Made by a program: the position numbers and the translations under genes. From Phascolomyces articulosus (lineage: Eukaryota > Mucoromycota > Mucoromycetes > Mucorales > Lichtheimiaceae), in NCBI GenBank assembly GCA_025677815.1, contig JAIXMP010000009.1, positions 248,001 through 312,000 on the forward strand: a stretch of 64,000 nt of DNA, in the 5' to 3' direction. Shown piece by piece: positions 12,717 to 24,635 of this stretch. Numbering within the stretch: the first letter of the stretch is position 1; every line of letters begins with the position of its first letter. The notes under the pieces were generated by a model, which searched no databases, was not told where the DNA came from, and saw nothing but the letters and a program-made list of their open reading frames with translations.

Positions 12717-13035
12717 TTATAATCCATCCACACACACTTATTACATATAAAATCAAATATTAAAATTTAATAATATGGTATGCTCTTTTATACAAAGAAG
12801 AAGCATTTGTACAATCATGCAAGGATAATGAATTTTTGTTATATAATAAAAATGAACTATAGTAGAGAAGGAAAGAATCGGCTAATGACATGATGAGAAA
12901 GTGATGTTATAGTTTTATGGGAAAAAAGGTGGTTGCATTTGTGGCCAAAATGAGTATGGGTTATTCCTATATAATAAAAGATATGTTTACATGTTAGATT
13001 TGAACAAACTAGTGGATACATTGAGGATGTAAAAC
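12717..13035. other. Convergent 3' region of RUD3 and FIP1
   Basis: This is 319 bp of AT-rich sequence between two convergent stop codons. It must hold both poly(A) sites, with AATAAA-like strings on each strand. No gene is seen. Confidence 0.6.
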
Positions 13036-14771
13036 TTACATCATATTATTATCACCACCGTCTTTATCGTTATTTCCATCAGACCTATTGGAGGGTCGTC
13101 CTATAACCAATATTATCCGTGAGATTGTGCTTCTTATTTAAACACACACACACACTGAAAGATGTTATACCTAATCGACCACCACGTCCCGCTATATTTA
13201 CTGGCCCTCGATTGCCGACCCCTCGCATAACAGCTGGACTCGATCCACTTTGTGCTGGTGAACTCATGCCAGGTGGAGGAACACCCATACCAGGCAAACC
13301 TAACATTGGATTAGGTATGCCAGGCATACCCAGAGGCATGCCACCGTCAACCATTGCCCCTGGAGGCATCATCATACCCATTGGCATAAATTCACTCATG
13401 TCCATATCACCCATCATCTAATCAACATCAATTCACGAATGGATTAGTAACAAGTACAAACCCAATATATTGACAATTGCTATTTACCTTTTTATTCTCT
13501 CTAAACATCTTTTGTTGGGCACAATATGCTTTCCATGTTACTTCATTAAAGCCATAGTTAAAATAGTCCGTGATATCCGCACCTAAATATATTCCGAGTT
13601 TATTCAAACGTTCCCATTAATTGATCTCATCAAATAAATAACAATCGTTAATAAAGTGAAAAAAAACACCATTTACCAGGCTTTCTCCATGGTCTATCCT
13701 CAAATGAGTCTAGGTCGACATCCGTTATAGCTTGTCCATTATATTCACCTACTTGTTCGAGATTAATTCCACTCACTGTGCTACTGCCTTTTCCACTTTG
13801 TTGTCCTGCTGCTCCTTGACCATTTACATTGACCTGAGGTGATGATGATGTTGGTGCAGCTGCAGACCGTGATTGTTGTCCGGGTTTTATATTGACTAAT
13901 GAGGCTCCAGATTTTTCTTCTGTGCCGTTTGAAGTGTCATTTCTAAAATATAAATTTATTAATGAACATATAAATAGCCTCCGCTTCTCTCCTTTTTACT
14001 AATAGTTAACAATATATAGATCATAAAGACTTACCCTCCATGCGATGCTTTTCCAGTATCTTCTGGTTCCAGAATAATTTCAAGATCCTTTTACAATTCT
14101 GTATTAACAATTGTATTCAAACGGATAATGTATTGTAATAATAAATTTTCCAATATATCACTCACATCTTCACTCTCATAATCCTCCATGGTATCTGCTT
14201 CTGGATTCATCTTTTCTTCGATATCATTTTCCTGGTCAATTTCCATTTCCTGCCTATATCCATAACATTTTTCAATTAGTATTTTTTTTATAAATATCAT
14301 TACAAATAATATACAGTAGAACCTTTAATTACCTTGCACCGATTTCTTGCGTTCTAAAAAAAAATGAATAAAATAGAGTAAGTATGAGAGCGCATACACT
14401 AAACGAAAATATTGTGTTATCGAAACTTACTCGTTTGCTGAACTGCCTCCATACAACTGGTATAAATCATCATCGTCTTCTACAAGAACAAAATAATATT
14501 TTTGGTTAAAAAAATTAAATACAAATCCAACTAATGAATTAAGCTTCGTTGTTGTTGTCATCATATATATGATTTATATAATACCTCGTGTATTATTTTT
14601 GGCAGAAGTGGAATCGGAATTGTTTGTTGCTTTAGAATTATCATTGTTGGCCATGTCCGTATCTTTATCTATATCTTTTTGCATTGAAGATCGACCATTT
14701 TCAGCAGTGGAAGAAGATCCGTATAAAAATTCGTCTACTTCGTCATCGTCGATCTCGTTGTTAGGATTCAT
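13036..14771 (-). CDS. FIP1: Pre-mRNA polyadenylation factor FIP1
   Basis: Nine exons (14585-14771, 14431-14479, 14333-14353, 14166-14253, 14035-14087, 13677-13942, 13488-13582, 13171-13417, 13036-13100) give 356 residues. The N-terminus is acidic and contains FLYGSSS and, after a splice, [12 protein letters not shown]. The central Fip1 motif is clear: residues reading [20 protein letters not shown], then [16 protein letters not shown]. The family tethers poly(A) polymerase to the cleavage and polyadenylation factor complex in the nucleus. The C-terminal part is rich in Met, Gly and Pro, then Arg/Gly. The 21-nt third exon is needed to keep the frame. The gene is divergent from the beta-galactosidase and convergent with RUD3. 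Confidence 0.93.
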
Positions 14772-14911
14772 TTCTTTTTTTTTTTAGTTAGAAGTAAAAA
14801 AAAAGAAAAAAGTCTTGTGTTCCAATAGTCGTTTTACTTGTGGATGCAAGCTCAAAGCTCAAAGCTCCGCTTCTCTTTTTAAAGCCGCTCTGTCCCGTTT
14901 TTTTTAACACG
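14772..14911. promoter_or_regulatory. Divergent promoter, FIP1 (-) and beta-galactosidase (+)
   Basis: Only 140 bp separate the two start codons. The segment holds poly-A/T tracts near FIP1 and a TTTTTTAACACG context near the galactosidase start. A constitutive RNA-processing gene and a presumably sugar-regulated hydrolase share it. No TATA box is obvious. Confidence 0.7.
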
Positions 14912-17900
14912 ATGGCAGAAACAATGATTCTCTATACGCTTTTCGCCCTAGTGCCTGTCTTTTTTTCTGCATTGGTAGTCTATACCCATCAACGAACCCA
15001 CGGTACCCTTGACATTACGACGGCATCTGTAGCGTACGATCGTGAACAATATGGTGATCTACTTAATTGGGACGAATATTCCTTAGATATTGAAGGAACC
15101 CCCACAATGATCTTTTCCGCCGAATTCCACTACTGGCGCGTTCCCGATCGCGAACGTTGGCCGACGATTTTAAAACAATTCAAAACAATGGGGATGAATG
15201 CTATCCGCATCTATTTTCACTGGGGTTATCATTCTCCTGCTGAAGGAGTATACCATTTCGACGGTAATCGTGACATCGACTATTTGCTTGACCTTTGTGA
15301 AGAACTTGGTCTATTCGTATTGGCTGCACCAGGTCCTTATATCTGTGCCGAAGTGCAAGCTGGTGGATACCCTTCTTGGCTTATTGCCAAACGCCATTTA
15401 CGTATTCGCCACAATGAATATATGCTTTGGCGAGTGTATGATGAAGAGTTTGCTCAATACGAAGTACAATGGCTAAATCAAGTGTTGCCTATCATTGCCA
15501 AACATCAAATTACGCATAATGGTGAAAATTCTCACAAGAAAGGATGTGTTCTTGGAGTACAAATTGATAATGAACTTTTTGAAACGATGGCGGCTGTGTT
15601 GGCTATTGGTCTGCGCGATCAGATGCGTGTACTTGCCAAGGCTGCGCGTGATGCAGGTATTACAGTTCCCCTATTCAGTAACGATGGATTTGAGGAGAGC
15701 AGCTGGGTTCCACGCGCCGCATCAAGCAAAAAAAAAGAAAAAGCATTTGGCCTCGATCTTTATGGTTTTGATAAATATGTTGGTATGTATTTGAATTAGT
15801 TTTATTACTATGTAATCATCTTTTCCTTTTTTTTTTTTTAGTCATGATATCATTTACCTTATACTATCATATTTTTCGTAGTTTTCGCACCTACAAGTGC
15901 TCCCACGAGTTGGTTTTTGGATACAGGTAATTCCAGTGCAAGCTGGAAAGACTGGAATCCAAAGCAAATGGAAAAATCATTGGATAGACTTGAGAAAACT
16001 GTTCGTAATTTTGGCGGTGGTGCAGCAGAGGTAATATACAAAATTTATATGTGGATTTTTTCTTCAAAAACTGAATTATTGGTTACTTGTTTGACAACTA
16101 TAATATAATTTCAATACAGTCACCCATGTTTATACCTGAGTTGCAAGGCGGTTGGTTCAATCATTATCAACTGGAACATACATATGATATGATTTATGAA
16201 TTTTATGGTGATCAATATACCAAAGTTTTGGTTGATACATGTTTAGCACAAGGTGTATCTATCCTCAGTCTTTATATGACATATGGTGGAACAAATTGGG
16301 GAACTATTGGTGATCCGTAAGTCTGCTTTTTTTTTTCCAATTCATTGGTCTGTATAATTGATATAAATTCCTTTTTTTTTTAAAAAAAAATAGAGATGTT
16401 TATACATCATATGATTATTCTGCCGCAATTCGTGAATATGGATACTTATCGATGCGTGGTCGTAACTTGCGCCAGACTATACTTTTTGCTCGCTCTTTTG
16501 ATCCCTATTTTACTAGGACAGATCGACAGTATAAAAAAACCATCAAATCATCTGCAAAAAAGACAATTAACACACAACGTGTCTCTGTGAACACCGACCA
16601 ACAAGTACTCTTTACGTTCCTACGTAACTTTAACAGAGATCGATTGGAGCTCTTTGACCTTACAGTTCAAGACCCAGAGGGTAATTTCACAATGAGCTGT
16701 TATCTTCCATACAAAACCACATTTACTGCAATTGGCAATTACCGTGCTGCCAATGGTCTTCACCTTTTGCAAGCTTCGATACCCATCCATTTGCGCATGG
16801 CTAACCCAGAAACAAAAGAAGAAATATGGATCGTTGAACCTAATCAATTTGGAGGCCTTGCATTCGAACACAGAGAAATGGAGGTTACTGGCAATATACA
16901 AGAAGATGTTTTGCGTCGACATGGACCTGCGGATATCCTCAAATTTGAACAAAACGAAGGATGGACTAAATTAGCAACTGCTAATGGAAACTTGTATATC
17001 ATTGGGTTATCTAAAAATCAAATTAGTACACTTTATGCAGATTTCGAGTCTGTATATTGGAACGAGGGCAAGGGACGTTTGCCTGGATTTATAGCGTGGG
17101 GTGCTGATGAAATGTATTACAATTCGCGCACCAAGCAATTGGAGGTCAATTATCGCCGAGCAGATAGTGGCATTTATGTTGTCTCGTTTGACCGACCTAC
17201 CGATAATCGACTTACCCCAGTAACGCGTGGCGTATACAACATACCTTATGTATATTCAATGGATTTCCAACATGCTCACCAAAAACTACCTTTGCCAGTT
17301 CAGATTACTCTTCGAGATTGGGAAGTTCGACCTGTACAATTACAATCTTTACCTTGGCACCCATTGGCTCGCCTTTCTGCCGATTCAGCACCCACCTTTG
17401 AAGCATTGGATTATCACTATACCAGTGGTCATTCACTTTATCGAACAACATTCCAAACACCACCAGGATCTAGCTCAGTCAAATTATCACTCAACATGCG
17501 TAACCGTGCTACCGTTTTGGTTAATGGACAAATTGTTGGTGGACATACGACTTACTCGCGTCAGTTATTCTCACCGGGAGCAAAGATTGGTCCTGATCCA
17601 TGGTTCCTTGGATCACATACCTATGATCTCAGTCCTTATTTATTACGTGATGATGGCGAAACTGGATTGAATGAACTTGTAGTACTTGTTGACAGTTTTG
17701 GTCTCTGTCGCCAAGCTTTCATCATGAACGATGTCCGTAACCCACGTGGCATCATCAAAGCAAAGTTACAAGGTTTAAGTCAAGAACCTGAATGGCAAAT
17801 TACAGGTGTGGATGTCCGAGAATTAGATAATCAGTACAACTCATGTGGGTTCCCGGATGAACGAGTCAATGCTCGTTGGGAATCGCTAGGATCACGCATT

Positions 17901-18335
17901 GAACAAGACCGAACATTGTATCGACTTGCAATCAACACTGGTCAGGGTGTCCAGTGGATGCGTTTCCGATTTGATACCTTACCAAAAAGTCGATCTTCTG
18001 ATTTCTCTGTTCCACTGCGATTGCATCTTGATGGACCTTTTACAACATATTTGTTCCTGAACGATGTACTTATTGCACGATACTATGGAAATGGTGATAG
18101 TCCTCAGCATGATTTCTATCTCCCTGATGGTCTTATACGTCAACGTAACAACGAGGTACGCATGTTGGTGTACAGTTGGGAAGATACCACAGGAGAAATT
18201 TCTATCAGTGGATGGCCTGTCAGATTTGACAGTGGTAATTTGATCACAGGTGAAGCTGATGTAGCTAGCGTCACTGGAAGTTCTTCAGAAGGTCTTAATG
18301 AATATTTGACTTGGAAGGAGACTGTGAGAGTGTAA
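14912..18335 (+). CDS. Beta-galactosidase, glycoside hydrolase family 35
   Basis: Four exons (14912-15782, 15882-16030, 16120-16316, 16394-18335) give 1052 residues. Residues ~4-24 form one hydrophobic segment (ILYTLFALVPVFFSALVVY), either a signal peptide or a signal anchor. The GH35 TIM barrel follows: FSAEFHYWRVP, APGPYICAE, and VQIDNELF with probable acid/base Glu221. The probable nucleophile is Glu347 in MFIPELQGGWF, followed by YMTYGGTNWG. The C-terminal half contains jelly-roll-like segments (VLVNGQIVGG, DPWFLGSHTYDLSPYL). The length fits the large fungal LacA-type enzymes. It should release terminal beta-D-galactose outside the cell or in the secretory path. The start is the ATG before the hydrophobic segment. 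The 3' end lies 150 bp from galactose mutarotase in the opposite direction. Confidence 0.93.
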
Positions 18336-18485
18336 GCAATTAGGAAGATGCATTTTATATTTTCATCCGGAAATATATTCTTTTTTATTATTGTACAATT
18401 GTTATGGTTTTTTTTATGAGTTTTTATCATAATAAACAAACGTTGGTGTTGATGTTTTAATCTTTTAGTATATAAATCTGGTTTT

Positions 18486-19801
18486 TTATGGACGAACACC
18501 AAAAGTAAAAACTGTCTTGCTACCATAGGTATTACCCTTCTTTAATAAAGCACTACTTCGCCAGTCAGGTTTGTTGGGGGCATCAGGATTACGAGAGCTT
18601 TCCAAACAGAAACCGCCATGCTGACCATAAGCAACACCATCCTGAGATTTCTTGCCAGTGAAAACACCTGATTTGATGAAATTACCGGTATAAAACTGGA
18701 AAGCGGGTTCCGTTGTAGCAAACTCCATTTGGATACCCGTTTCTGGAGCATAAGCAATTACAGACTTGCGTAACGGTAAATCCGAGGTATTGATAACGTA
18801 GTCTTTGTGAATTACATAAGGATGATCATAACCATTTGTGCTTTTTAACTCGTCGAAACGAGCACCAATCGTAGTACCAGCCTTGTCACCCTATAGTTGT
18901 ATATTTGTCACATTAATAATCTATTTCTTCTTGTTTGCATTTTGTTTTTTTCCCACCGTCTATCTTTCCACAATTTCTTTTACAAAAAAGTTTTCCCTTA
19001 CCGTAAAATTCATCTGAGGAGCATCAGACCAGCTAAGATTCTTACCAGTAGGCAACGCATTATCATCCAATTCTAAGAAACCCTTGACTTCATCCGTCAT
19101 TGTGATTTGAGTGTTCAAGATGTTTGGGTTTTGTGACACGCCGGCCAAATTAAAGTAGTTGTGATTTGTTAAGTTCACCACTGTATCCTTATCCGTAACA
19201 GCCTTATACGTAATTTCTAATGCATTGTTATCTGTAACAGTATATGTTACGGTTGTCTTGAGTTCGCCAGGGTAGCCCTGATCACCGTCGGGAGAAACAA
19301 GATCCAATTGAATGGAAGCAGGTTCTTCAGATAAAATAGTCACACTCCACTTTTTCTTGTCAAAACCTTCAAGACCACCATGAAGTGCATTGGGTCCATT
19401 GTTCAATGCTAATCGATATTCCTTACCATCCACAGTAAATTTACCCTCACCAATACTATATGCATATAAACCCACCACGTCATATCGATATATACACTCA
19501 GTCAATATATATATATATAAATAGTGTTATCTCGCATGAAAATATAAAATATACCAACTTACCGGTTAGCATAGCGACCAATCAAAGCACCAAAAAATGG
19601 GTTGTCAGGATGTTTATAAGCTTCATAGTTGTCAAAACCAACAGTGACATCACGAATGGCACCATTTTTATCGGGGACGAGAATATGTGTCAAGGTGCCA
19701 CCATAATTCAATACCATGACGGAAAGAGTCTTTGTAGAATTAATTAAGGTATATTGGTCAATGCCATTGGTAGAATCAATTGTTGTCTTGGTAACTGGCA
19801 T
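18486..19801 (-). CDS. Aldose 1-epimerase (galactose mutarotase)
   Basis: Three exons (19563-19801, 19002-19455, 18486-18890) give 365 residues, normal for the GalM family. Hallmarks are FFGALIGRYANRIGEGKF across the first junction, NALHGGLEGFDKK with His105, LTNHNYFNLAG with His178, and CLESSRNPDAPN with the probable catalytic base Glu328. The enzyme interconverts beta- and alpha-D-galactose (also glucose) so that galactokinase can use the alpha form. There is no signal peptide, so it is probably cytosolic. It lies tail-to-tail with the GH35 beta-galactosidase, which produces its substrate. Confidence 0.95.
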
Positions 19802-21858
19802 AATAGCAAAGTTTGAATTGTGTTGTGTGTAAAAAGAAACGCGTTACTCTTCTTGCTCTCCAACATGCTTGCCTTTTTAAACACTTTATTCAGACAAGCT
19901 ATTGGATCATTTGCGGTTAAAACCCGATTGGATGAATACCACCGGACAATTTGATTAAAGGGAGGATGTTGGTAGCCTTTCCTAATGTGGTTATAATTAT
20001 AAACCTTGAATTTCCCGCCTTCACATGGGTCACGTTGCTTCTTTTTTTGTATGAATTTAAAGCTTCATGGGTTAAGTGAAAACGATCCAGTTTTTACATT
20101 TATTGAAAGATGTTTTAAGAAACGACTTGTAAAAATGCCCGTGGAGTAAGTTATTCATAATATCCATGGGACATTACTTATAAATGCCCCCTTTAGTTAC
20201 AACCTCCAGTAAATTCAGCCCTCAAGAATAAAATTTCAACGTGTTTGAAGGGTTGTATTTAACGGGGCTTATTGTAGCTTACATAAGTAATCACCTGTAA
20301 AGCAGCCCATCTTTCTATTTAACTCTATCTCACTCCATTTAAGGCACGCAAGTATATATAATACAGCAGATTTTGAAAAATAAAAAGAGGAATATAAAAT
20401 CGAAATGAGAATATATATAAATAGTCACTATAATAAGATACGTTAAGACTGATGGTAAAAGACATTTATTTCCAAAATAAAGTAATCCTTCAAACTATTA
20501 TATTATAACTAGAACTAAAGTGTTCCTTTTATAATTTCCAATTATACATTATTTCTAATCGATTTAGTTATTGTTATATTTGGTGCCTGGTGGTGAGTGT
20601 TTGCGCGAGTAAGAGAGAATGGTTATATTTGCTTTCATTATTTTACAGCACACTGTTCATAAGGGTGTAATGATGAATTGAGACAGCGGACCTATAGCCC
20701 TACTTCTATATCTAGCAAAAATCTCTCTTGCCTTCTTCAAAGAAAAACTAGGGGAGCTTGGCATGACAAGTGAAATACTTCTTTTTTGTGTGCCAACAGA
20801 AAAATGCTTTTCCTTGACGTTTGTACACTTTTTTGCTAACATAATAAATTTGAGCGTAATATATGTTTCTATAACAGCAATCAATTACTAAGGTCGATGA
20901 AAAATGACTTGCTCCACTTGTTACACTACATGGATTACCACAGTTTTTCTTTGAAAACGGCTATAACAATTTTTATACGAGACAAATGTATATCTTTTTT
21001 CGGTAGGAGGAGCTTATATTTTTTTTCCTTCTTTATTCTGGTATGCAACTGAATGACATCATGATTGTTGCTGTGACGAAATTATTGGTTATATAACTAG
21101 AATATCCATCATATATAAACAAGTAATAGTTCGTTTAAAAACCTTATAATGTTTTATTTTATGTTATTCGAATGATAGTAAGTATATCCTACTCTATTAT
21201 ATATTCATCTCCATAAAATTACTATATCTCTTTTTTAAAAAAAATATATGAGCAAAAGAGAAAAAAAACAAGTTTATTTGATGTCAAAGGCCAAGAAGTT
21301 AAACTAAACTTTAATCAAGGTTTAAAATGAGGAGACAATACTATAGTAGAACAAAAGCGCGCACAGTAATAATAAAAAGTTTAAGGAGGGAAGAATAATT
21401 TATTTTTACATGTTTGCAGTAAAAATCGTGACAAAAACGAGCAGAGAGTTATAAATCTATACTTTATGGCCTTCACAAACTTAATTTTTTTAACGCATAC
21501 GAATAAAAAAAGGAGAGAATGTGGTTGTGCTTGAAGAGGAATATAAAATAAAAAGATGACACGGTATGGAAAGGAAGGGCCCTTTTTTGGGTGGCGGGGA
21601 GATCATTAGTAATGATGAACCATAATAAACCATATTTTATAAACTTTGTAGTCTATATCTGTTTTCCTTATAACAACAACCGTAATAGTGATAAGAGACA
21701 ACAGAAACTATCATGTATATCTCGAGCCTATGAGATAATATCGATTATCTCACCAACATAACGCACGGATCGGTTTGTATTGGGACCCAGGAAAAAAAAA
21801 AGATATTTTACCCCACATGAAAAACCAACAGACTCCGGCTTGTTGACCACAGAATCGA
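19802..21858. other. Intergenic region, divergent upstream of GalM and the mitochondrial carrier
   Basis: This is two kilobases of AT-rich DNA. The part next to 19801 is the mutarotase promoter and the part before 21859 the carrier promoter. Short open frames (for example 20657-20884 on the minus strand) show no recognisable protein. No RNA gene is seen. Confidence 0.5.
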
Positions 21859-23417
21859 ATGGGTAAATGTCTTCCTTTAAAATGCCAAATAACGAAATTG
21901 AAAAAATAACCATTACTAATGTTTAACCATAGCTGAAAGCGTCAATGATTTCATCGCAGGTAAATATTCTAAATTTCTTATTTTTTTTCTTGAGAAAAAA
22001 AAAAGTTTTCGGTTCAACAATCGATTGAAACTATAAAGTATTCTTTTAGGCTGGGTAAGTGGTGCAGCAGGAATTATCGTTGGAAGTCCACTTGATGTTT
22101 TGAAGGTAATTAGAGAATGGAGGGGGAGAGGTTTCTAGTTTTCATAAACGCAAATAGTAAAGAAAACAGAGAGAGAGAGAAGGTGAGTGATTCAGCTAAC
22201 CTAAAAACAAAAATAAACAAAAGGCAAGACTACAAGCACCTAAGGCTAGCAATGCTACTACCACAATAACGACAGAAACTTCCCCAACAGCATGGCAAAC
22301 ATTAACTCGAATGGTGAAGACTGAAGGGGTAATAAAAGGAAAAGAAAAGAATGAAATAACAATTCAGGGGTTGATTTGGTTTGGTTGACAAGGTTATGCT
22401 TAAACAATTTTTATTTATTTATTTTATTGTTTTTCATAGGCCAGTTCCATGTTTAAGGGTATCCTTGCACCTGTCATTGGATTAGCAGGTCTAAATGCAG
22501 TATTATTTGTCTCTTATGGAAGTATCTTACGGGCATTTGAAAAACAACATATTGATGGAATGAAATCCTTGGATTTATTACAAGAAAATCATACAAGTAA
22601 TTATGTTCCGACTTTGACAGAGGTGTATTTGGCTGGTTTTGGTGCAGGTGTCGCAGGTTTTCTCTTTTCAGCACCAACAGAATTAGTTAAAATTAAAGAT
22701 CAAGTATCGCGTGTCCCGAAAGGGTCATGGCAAATTATCAAGGAGATATTGGTACGAGATGGATTCCGAGGTAAACTATAAAAGATGACGATGCGACCAG
22801 TTTTCATTGTATCCATACAACGACAAATTGAGTAGCACGCATTATTAACATGATCATTTTTCATGATATTAGGTTTATATCAAGGTGGCTGGATCACTAT
22901 TATTCGTGACGCACCAAGTTATGGTGTCTACTTTTGGGTATACGAAGGCATGAAGCGATTGTTAGAGACGGATGCGGGTAAATCGAATGCATGGCAACTC
23001 CTTCTCGCAGGGGGTACAGCAGGGGTAGTGTCATGGTCATCTATCTATCCTATCGATGTTGTCAAATCAAGACTGCAAATGCAGGTGGTGCCACCAGCGC
23101 GAGTATCGTCAACGGCGGCCCATGCTCATCACTCTAATTCTCCTGGTACTACTTTACCTATACCAAACAGAGTTCATCCTAGTGATCAACATCACTATGG
23201 GACATTGTCATCCTCTTCTTCGTCTCATTCTGTTTCTAATACATCAACGACAGTACGTCCGTACACTTCTATTAAAGATTGTGTCATTCGTTCCTACCAA
23301 GCGGAAGGAACCTCTGTCTTTTTCCGTGGTCTAGGACCGGCTGTATTACGAGCATTCCCTGTGAACGCTGTAACATTCTTTACTTATGAATGGATGATGG
23401 ATATGTTAGGTAGATAA
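21859..23417 (+). CDS. Mitochondrial carrier family (SLC25) transporter
   Basis: Six exons (21859-21862, 21933-21959, 22050-22105, 22224-22328, 22440-22770, 22873-23417) give 355 residues. The first coding exon is only four bases (ATGG), then GTAAAT; the next exon follows a CTAAT branch point and TAG. The spliced start is MAESVNDFIAGWVSGAAG. Three carrier repeats are present, each with its P-x-[D/E]-x-x-K signature: SPLDVLKARLQ, APTELVKIKDQV and YPIDVVKSRLQ. The family exchanges metabolites across the inner mitochondrial membrane. The sequence resembles the amino-acid/carnitine-type branch (Ymc1, Crc1, SLC25A45-48) but the substrate cannot be read from it. A Ser/Thr/His-rich insert (residues ~245-300) sits in the third repeat. 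Confidence 0.9.
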
Positions 23418-24635
23418 AAAGAGAAGTAGAATATCTTTATATATTATGATAGATCACAGTGTGTGGATCTGTTTATTTATAATATATATTTACATATGGT
23501 AATCCCTGCAGAAGAAAACGCACTTTTGTTTCAGAAGGATTTATACAATATAAAATAGATAGAAAGTAAAAATAAAATAGATATTATTTATTTATTCCTA
23601 TTATTATTTTATATTTATTTGAAAATAATAAAGATCGCCATGACACATGAGAAACAAATAAAAAAGAAGAAGCATCATGTCGTTATATATAACTCTAAGT
23701 ACTTTATATATGATTTATATACGTATACAAATACTGTCGTACTACCTATCATACATATAACTGTATTTCAGTTTACAAAATGGTCAGGCCTATCCCCAAA
23801 ACAGGAATAAATTATCGGCAAGGGAGGGTGGTTTCTGTTTTGATCTTCCGGAACTGTATATCCTCAAAAAAGAAACCATCTATATTATCACTACTATTAT
23901 CATATTATTATACTCTTATAATACATATATGACAATATAATAATTATAAATAAATGATTAATAATAGCTGCATATTTCTTTAGATAACAGTTTCTTTGAC
24001 AGCTTTATGATTAAAGTTATGCTTTTTTTATGTTAAAATCGTTTTCAAGTTTTTCTTTATCAAATACTTCTTTTTTTTTATCCAATTGAGAATACCAATC
24101 CAAATCAAAAGTTAATGACCAACTATATAATAGTTAAACATGTTATATAAAAGAGATGTTTCTTTAACGAAAAACTAGCACACCCCCTTTACAACTATGT
24201 GTCCTCCTGCTTCTACTAAGCAAACCCCTACACCAACAACATACACTCATTCAATCACTCAAAAAAACAAAAACAAAACTTTACCAGTTTGTTGTTGGCG
24301 CGCTATACTGTATATTTTACTACTAAATAATTACTCCTGTAAATAATTCTTTTTGATTCAACATCAACAATCTTCAATATCATCAACCTCAACCACGTCT
24401 TTCTTTTTCTTATACTTCTCTTCTGAGTATAAGTTTCTTCTTCTTCTTCTTCTATCTACTCCTTATATATCGAGTAAATCATATACTTGTAAAAAAAAAC
24501 CTTCAACAAAAAATAACCCTTCTCCTTTTCTTTTCTTTCATTTATTCATTCTCCCTCTTTTCTTCACCTTTCTTTTTCTTTCTTTCTTTTTCTTTATATC
24601 TTTTCCTTTTTCATTTTCCAGTTAAGTCCTGGACT
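23418..24635. other. Intergenic region with long pyrimidine-rich leader of the MFS gene
   Basis: AT-rich 3' sequence of the carrier gives way, from about 24360 to 24625, to an almost unbroken C/T-rich stretch directly before the MFS start codon. Such pyrimidine tracts are common just upstream of fungal transcription and translation starts. No gene is seen. Confidence 0.55.

Noticed and set aside
14840..14911. Extended N-terminus of the beta-galactosidase
   Set aside because: The extra 24 codons begin with TTG rather than ATG. The ATG at 14912 directly precedes the hydrophobic segment.
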